DNA from: an uncultured Pelagibacteraceae bacterium
GTDB lineage: Bacteria; Pseudomonadota; Alphaproteobacteria; Pelagibacterales; Pelagibacteraceae
Assembly: GCA_902622655.1 (NCBI GenBank)
Contig: CACNQY010000001.1
Coordinates: 20,117-84,116, forward strand
Direction: 5' to 3'
Length of the DNA: 64,000 bases
Shown here piece after piece: positions 58,477 through 64,000 of this stretch. The position numbers were made by a program, and so were the translations under genes. Position 1 is the first letter of the stretch. Each line of letters begins with the position of its first letter. The notes under the pieces are model-generated. The model was not told the DNA's origin and searched no databases. It was given only the letters and a program-made list of their open reading frames with translations.

Positions 58477-61400
58477 TTATAGTCTATTAATAACGTTTAC
58501 ACCATACTCATCCCAATTAGTATCCTCTATATCCAATTGATTATTCAAACTAACAAATTTGTTATGGTTAAAATCATAATTAAAATTATTAGTTTGTTCA
58601 TTATTATCAGCACTAAACTCTATTAATAGATCCTTAACTACTATCTCTCCATCTTTCTCTATAATTAATATGAGATCTAATTTTGAAACATCCTCAGGTG
58701 GATCTGCTAAAATTTTACCAGTTATAGGATCAAATTTTATCCAATCAGGCATTTCTGATCCATCTTTTAAAACTAATTTTGATGTCTCAAAACTTTCAGA
58801 AAGCTCACTTGGTAAATTTATAACTAAATCAGTTTCAACGATGTTTGGTTTAAGAGTATATGATTGATCAGCTTTTTTAGATTTAATTATATCTACAATA
58901 TCTGAATTATTATTCAAATTTAAAATTTTTGATATTGTTTGATTGATAGATCCGTCTTCGTTATTTTTAATGATACTTACATTTCCACCATCATCAACAC
59001 TAATATTAGAATTAGTTTTTTTTGCCTCTTTTAAAATTTGTTTATCTTGTAAAATTTTTTTGGGATCAATTTTAATACTTATTTCTCTTCTGTCATTGTT
59101 ATCATCGATTGCAATAATTGTTATTTCAACATTATCCATTCCCTTTGGAATTTTGGTTTTTGTAGCACCCGTTTTTGGGTCAACTTTAATCCACTCAGGT
59201 AATGGAGATCCATCTCTCATCGTTCCTTCAAATCTAACAACTTCATCACTGGACTCATTGAAAACTTTAAATTTTAAATTGAGAGTATCTTTTTTTGTTT
59301 TAACTTTTAATTTATCTAGTGAAATATTTTCATTTTTAATTTCAATTGACTCTGTTTCAGCTACCAAATCTGTTAGTTTTAACCCTTGAGAAAATGTTTG
59401 TTTTCTATCTATTTTTGGCAGCTCAAGATTATTTAAATTTGGTTTAAAGATTCTTTCTATTTTAGGAAGTTTTAATTTCTTTTCTGCTTTTTTAGCTTCT
59501 TTTCTAATCAATCTTTCAGATTTATTTTCTCTAATATCGTTATTTACTTTTCCACCATTTTGTAATTTTAAAATTATGGTTCCAGTATCTGTTAACGACG
59601 AGTCAGAAACAGTATAATTAAAATATTCAAAAACAATATCTCCTTTACCAATTGTGTCTTTTAATCCATCGTTAACAACGTAAGTATAACTTCCATTTGC
59701 GTTTATTGTAAGTGATCCATAAGTTCCTGTTAATGAAGATCCAACTGTGCCAGAAGTTCCTGATCCCTCTAATGCTCCAGTTCTAATACCTGTTACTGTA
59801 ACTGTATCGTTTGCATCTGCATCGCTATCATTTGTTAGCACATCTTTAACTGAACCATTAGAAACTGTTAAAGTAGTTTCTTTAGATATGTCAATTACAT
59901 TACTATCATTAGCTGCAACTGGTGCATCATTTGCACCTGTAACAGAAACTGTAATGGTAGCTGTATCAGTCGTTGTTCCATCTGATACTGTATAAGTAAA
60001 TACATCATCTCCTGTCTCTCCTGAGCCCAATGTATCATTTGGAGTATAAGTATAAGTACCATCAGCTCCGATGGTTAATGTTCCATATGTTCCAACTATT
60101 GAAGTTCCTGTTAAGTAAGTGGTGCTTACTGCAACGCTACTACTATTTCCATTTGTGTGAGAAATATTAGTTATAGTTAATGTATCTGAACTATCATTAT
60201 CTGTGTCATTATCATCAATTACACCACTTGAAGCATTTGAAACTGTTGCGCTAGACCCTTCTGTAACACTAGTAGTATCATTTGATGCGGTTGGAGCATC
60301 GTTGACGGGAGTTACATTGACATTAATTGTATTTGCTGATGAACTATAAGTAGTTCCATCACTTACTTTAAATTCAAAAGAGGTGTATGAATCTCCATTT
60401 TCATTAGCATCTGGCTTAAATCTTAATTTGTTATTTGCAATATCAGTTGCTGTAATTTCTTGATTTAATGTTACATCCACCCATGCTGTTCCATTATAAT
60501 ATTGTAAAGCCCCATCATCCTCTAATGATGTAATTTTAATTTTATTTAAGCTTCCGCTATCATCATCATCACTAAAATTGAAATCACTTGTAGAAAATAT
60601 ATGATTTGTGTCTTCATTAGTTGTTATAGTGCTATCTGTTGCAGTTGGAGCATCATTCACCCCTGTAACTATAATTGTCAAAGTTGCGGTATCTGTAGTA
60701 GTTCCATCTGAAACTGTATAAGTAAAACTTTCTGTTACTGTATCACTTGCGTCTAGTGCATCAGCAGCAGACTGGTCTGCAACATAAGAAAAGCTTCCAT
60801 CAGCTCCTACTTTTAATGTTCCGTAAGTTCCGATAACTGTCGTAAAATTACTATTATAAGAACTGCTTCCTGCAACTGAAGAATTTGATCCCCCTGTTAC
60901 TGCTATCTGCGTCACCGTTAAAGATGAACTATCATCTCCATCAGTATCATCTGCAGTTAATAATCCAGAACCTGAACTTTGGGTAACCGTTGCATCTTCA
61001 TTAACAGCATCTGCATCATTAACTCCAACTGGAGCATCATTAACACCAGTAACTGTAAAAATTAATGTAGCAGTATCCGTTCCACCATTTCCATCTGAAA
61101 CTGTGTAAGTGAAACTATCTGTAGCAGTATCACTAGCATCTAAAGCGTCAGCTGCACTTTGATCTGCTGTGTAGGTATAAGATCCATCCGCACCAACAAC
61201 TAATGTTCCGTATGTCCCAGTAATTGAAGTTCCATTTGCATAAGTGGTACTTGAATTAACACTTGAATTAGATCCACCCGTTACAGCAATTTGAGTAACA
61301 GTTAATGTATCACTGTCAGCATCTGTATCATCTGCAACTAATAAGCTAGAACCAGAACTTTGTGTTACTGTTGCATCTTCATTAACAGCATCTGTATCAT

Positions 61401-64000
61401 TTGTAGCTGAGGGAGCGTTGTTACCAGTGCTAACAGTAATAGTTAAAGTAGCAGTATCAGTTGCTGTTCCATCTGATACTGTGTAAGTAAAAACATCGGT
61501 TCCAGTACTTGAACCTGCAATATACTGATAAGTACCATCTGAGCCAATTCTCAAAGTACCATAACTTCCAGTAACTGACGTATAACCTGAATTATAAGCA
61601 GTTCCTGGATTAACATCTGTAGCACTTCCACTTGCTGTGGTTGCAATAATGCTCGATATATTTAATGATGCACTTGCATCCGCATCCGTATCTCCATGCA
61701 AAAGATCTGAAGTACCATCTGTAACAGTTAAAGTTGAACTAACATCAACCGATCCTGTTTCATTGTCTGCTACTGGTGTATCATTAATCCCAATAACAGT
61801 AATAGTTAAAACTGCAATATCAGTCTCACCTTGTCCATCAGATACTGTGTAATTAAAACTATCAGTAACCACATCACCTGGATCCAAAGCATCAGCTGCA
61901 TCTTGATTGGCTACATAAGTATATGATCCATTAGCTGCTATAGTTAATTGACCATACGTTCCTGTTAAGGCTGAACCTACTGAACCAGCAGTACCCGATC
62001 CCTCACTTGAACCTGTTCTAATAGCAGTAACTGTAAGGGTATCGCTGTCAGGGTCTGTATCATAATTATCTGTTGCACTTGTATCAATAACATCTCCAGT
62101 ATTTTCACCTGAGACATTATATAGGCTAAAAGGAGAGGTTAATAAATATTCATCAACTGTATTATCATCATTTCCTGATACAAATAATTTACTTCCATCT
62201 TTATTAAAAACTATTGCTTCAGCACCGGTATCAAAAGAACCAAGGCTATTAGCACCGATATAAGTTGATGTAGAGATATCAAAAGCAGTACCTAAAGTGA
62301 ATTCATGTATTTGATCATTTTGTTGCCCATGGAAAAACATTCTTGAGCCATCGCTATTAAATGCTATTCCTCTAGGTTCATTATCATAAGAAGATATGTC
62401 CATGCTATCAGTGTGAGAAGCGGTGGATACATCATAACCAGTTGTTAAGGTATATTCTTCAAGAGTATCACCCACATTACCTGTAATAAACATTTTAGTA
62501 CCATCATTGCTAAATGCTAATCCTCTTACCTGTGTATCTTGAGATAAAATACTAAAACTGTCCACAAAAGAAGCTGTGGAAACATCCCAAGCTGTACTTA
62601 ATGTGTATTCATTAACATCATGACCTGAATATCCAGATACAAACATTTTTGTCCCATCTGTGTTAAATGCTAAACCATGTGGTTGAGACTCTTGACTGTT
62701 AATGCTAAATGATGAATCAAAAGTTGCGGTTGATACATCAAACGCAGTTGTCATATGATATTCGTTAACATCTGTACCTTGATAACCTAAAACAAAAAAT
62801 TTAGTTCCATCGCTACTAAATGCTAATTCTCTCATTCCTGATTCTTGGGTATTAACACTAAAACTAGAATCGTAAGCTGCAGCAGTAACACTTGTTGCAT
62901 TATCACCATTATCAACTGTTAATGTTGCATCTTCATTAACGGTACCTGTATCATTTCTTGCGGTTAGATCTTGGCTGGCAATAATATTAATTGTAAGAGT
63001 TGCAGTATCTGTTGCTGATCCATCTGAAACAATATAAGTAAAGACATCAGTTATATTCGAGTCCCCTGCGTCAAGGCCTGATATATTTGAGTTTGCAACA
63101 TAAGAATAAGAACCATTAGAGTTAATTGTTAAAGTACCATAAGAACCTGTAACTGTTTCAGAGTTACTTGAAAAAGTTGTTTGAGCACTTCCACCAGCAG
63201 TAGTTGCAGTGATACTAGTAATTGTTGCAGATGAGCTTGCATCTGCATCGGTATCATTATCAGTAATGTCTCCAGTATTACTGCCAGTGCTGGTTCCAGA
63301 AACAGCTGAACCACCATCTGTAACAGTTAAAGTTCCACCTTCTTTAATATAACCAGTATCCACTACTCCAACTGGAGCATCGTTAACTCCTGTCACAGTA
63401 ATAATTAAAGTCGCTGTATCAGTAGCTGTTCCATCTGAAACAGTATAAGTAAAACTATCTGTAACAGTATCACTCGCATCTAATGCATCAGCAGCTGATT
63501 GATCAGCTACATAAGTGTAAGATCCATCAGCTCCAACTTTCAACGTTCCATAAGTTCCAGTAACTGAGGTAAAATTACTATTATAAGTACTACTTCCTGC
63601 AACCGAACTATTTGATCCACCTGTTACTGAAATTTGTGTAACTGTGAGAGATGAACTAGAGTCTGCATCTGTATCATCTGCAACTAATAACTCTGATCCT
63701 GAGCTTTCAGTTATAGTCGCATCCTCATTTACAGCATCAGTATCATTAACTCCAACCGGATCATCGTTAACACCTGTAATCGTAATTGTGATTGTTGCTG
63801 TATCCGTTGCAGTTCCATCTGAAACTGTATATGTAAAGACATCAGTAACTGTATCACTTGCATCTAAAAGATCTGCTGCACTTTGATCTGCTGCATAAGT
63901 ATAAGTTCCATCAGCTGCTAAAGTTAATGTACCATAATAACCTACAACCGCACCTGATCCCGCTGTTCCACTATTACCATTTCCTGATGATGCACTACCG
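58477..64000 (-). CDS. giant VCBS/cadherin-like repeat surface protein, 5'-truncated by window edge
   Basis: Tandem repeats GVNDAPVGVNDADAVNEDATVTQSSG...TGTYGTLKVGADGSYTYVADQSAADALDASDTVTDSFTYTVSDG; repeat coding continues past the TTG at 63543 to the window end. Confidence 0.88.
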   Translation of the reverse strand, partial: GSASSGNGNSGTAGSGAVVGYYGTLTLAADGTYTYAADQSAADLLDASDTVTDVFTYTVSDGTATDTATITITITGVNDDPVGVNDTDAVNEDATITESSGSELLVADDTDADSSSSLTVTQISVTGGSNSSVAGSSTYNSNFTSVTGTYGTLKVGADGSYTYVADQSAADALDASDTVTDSFTYTVSDGTATDTATLIITVTGVNDAPVGVVDTGYIKEGGTLTVTDGGSAVSGTSTGSNTGDITDNDTDADASSSATITSITATTAGGSAQTTFSSNSETVTGSYGTLTINSNGSYSYVANSNISGLDAGDSNITDVFTYIVSDGSATDTATLTINIIASQDLTARNDTGTVNEDATLTVDNGDNATSVTAAAYDSSFSVNTQESGMRELAFSSDGTKFFVLGYQGTDVNEYHMTTAFDVSTATFDSSFSINSQESQPHGLAFNTDGTKMFVSGYSGHDVNEYTLSTAWDVSTASFVDSFSILSQDTQVRGLAFSNDGTKMFITGNVGDTLEEYTLTTGYDVSTASHTDSMDISSYDNEPRGIAFNSDGSRMFFHGQQNDQIHEFTLGTAFDISTSTYIGANSLGSFDTGAEAIVFNKDGSKLFVSGNDDNTVDEYLLTSPFSLYNVSGENTGDVIDTSATDNYDTDPDSDTLTVTAIRTGSSEGSGTAGSVGSALTGTYGQLTIAANGSYTYVANQDAADALDPGDVVTDSFNYTVSDGQGETDIAVLTITVIGINDTPVADNETGSVDVSSTLTVTDGTSDLLHGDTDADASASLNISSIIATTASGSATDVNPGTAYNSGYTSVTGSYGTLRIGSDGTYQYIAGSSTGTDVFTYTVSDGTATDTATLTITVSTGNNAPSATNDTDAVNEDATVTQSSGSSLLVADDTDADSDTLTVTQIAVTGGSNSSVNSSTTYANGTSITGTYGTLVVGADGSYTYTADQSAADALDASDTATDSFTYTVSDGNGGTDTATLIFTVTGVNDAPVGVNDADAVNEDATVTQSSGSGLLTADDTDGDDSSSLTVTQIAVTGGSNSSVAGSSSYNSNFTTVIGTYGTLKVGADGSFSYVADQSAADALDASDTVTESFTYTVSDGTTTDTATLTIIVTGVNDAPTATDSTITTNEDTNHIFSTSDFNFSDDDDSGSLNKIKITSLEDDGALQYYNGTAWVDVTLNQEITATDIANNKLRFKPDANENGDSYTSFEFKVSDGTTYSSSANTINVNVTPVNDAPTASNDTTSVTEGSSATVSNASSGVIDDNDTDNDSSDTLTITNISHTNGNSSSVAVSTTYLTGTSIVGTYGTLTIGADGTYTYTPNDTLGSGETGDDVFTYTVSDGTTTDTATITVSVTGANDAPVAANDSNVIDISKETTLTVSNGSVKDVLTNDSDADANDTVTVTGIRTGALEGSGTSGTVGSSLTGTYGSLTINANGSYTYVVNDGLKDTIGKGDIVFEYFNYTVSDSSLTDTGTIILKLQNGGKVNNDIRENKSERLIRKEAKKAEKKLKLPKIERIFKPNLNNLELPKIDRKQTFSQGLKLTDLVAETESIEIKNENISLDKLKVKTKKDTLNLKFKVFNESSDEVVRFEGTMRDGSPLPEWIKVDPKTGATKTKIPKGMDNVEITIIAIDDNNDRREISIKIDPKKILQDKQILKEAKKTNSNISVDDGGNVSIIKNNEDGSINQTISKILNLNNNSDIVDIIKSKKADQSYTLKPNIVETDLVINLPSELSESFETSKLVLKDGSEMPDWIKFDPITGKILADPPEDVSKLDLILIIEKDGEIVVKDLLIEFSADNNEQTNNFNYDFNHNKFVSLNNQLDIEDTNWDEYGVNVINRL
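59580..64000 (-). repeat. Tandem VCBS-type repeat array (unit of roughly 100-130 aa)
   Basis: Repeated DNA/protein blocks with GVNDAP linkers visible across the region. Confidence 0.85.

Noticed and set aside
59747-63886. Plus-strand ORFs at 59747-59995, 61637-61852 and 63644-63886
   Set aside because: Antisense shadows of the low-complexity VCBS repeat coding strand; no family features or RBS.
58477-64000. CRISPR or direct-repeat array interpretation of the right end
   Set aside because: Repeats are coding, roughly 300-400 nt, degenerate and in frame; no short spacer/repeat periodicity.
1-64000. tRNA, rRNA, transposase, integrase or phage genes
   Set aside because: None recognised on either strand by reading; no mobile-element signatures.

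Overview
AT-rich, densely packed, streamlined alphaproteobacterial chromosome segment. Gene content and style point to Pelagibacterales/SAR11; this is inferred from content, not searched. Most of the window (about 0-9 kb and 18-52 kb) is dedicated to methylated-amine, osmolyte and C1 metabolism. It includes dimethylglycine dehydrogenase, BHMT, a Rieske betaine-type oxygenase and a ProXW-type transporter. It also includes a MetF-like/GcvT-like demethylase pair, SoxBDAG, Fhs, Tmm, a TmoXWV-type transporter with GlpK/GpsA, Tdm, and two tandem paralogous N-methylglutamate-synthase-like clusters separated by an Amt. About 9.7-13.2 kb holds a poorly understood M19 dipeptidase / 553-aa unknown / DUF3726 / 55-aa CxxC mini-protein operon. 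About 54-64 kb holds a PqqD-like/M50-peptidase/HlyD + GAF-like/HlyD + HlyD trio next to a giant VCBS-repeat protein that runs off the right edge. Leads most worth following: (1) a class II amidotransferase subunit (mgsA-like) split by a -1 frame change exactly at an in-frame A_AAA_AAG slippery heptamer inside an otherwise intact operon; (2) a second, uncharacterised GS/GATase/GXGXG/FMN-glutamate-synthase module with extra small proteins and an Amt; (3) the M50-HlyD-giant adhesin locus; (4) the M19/DUF3726/CxxC operon; (5) the MetF/GcvT-like demethylase of unknown substrate.
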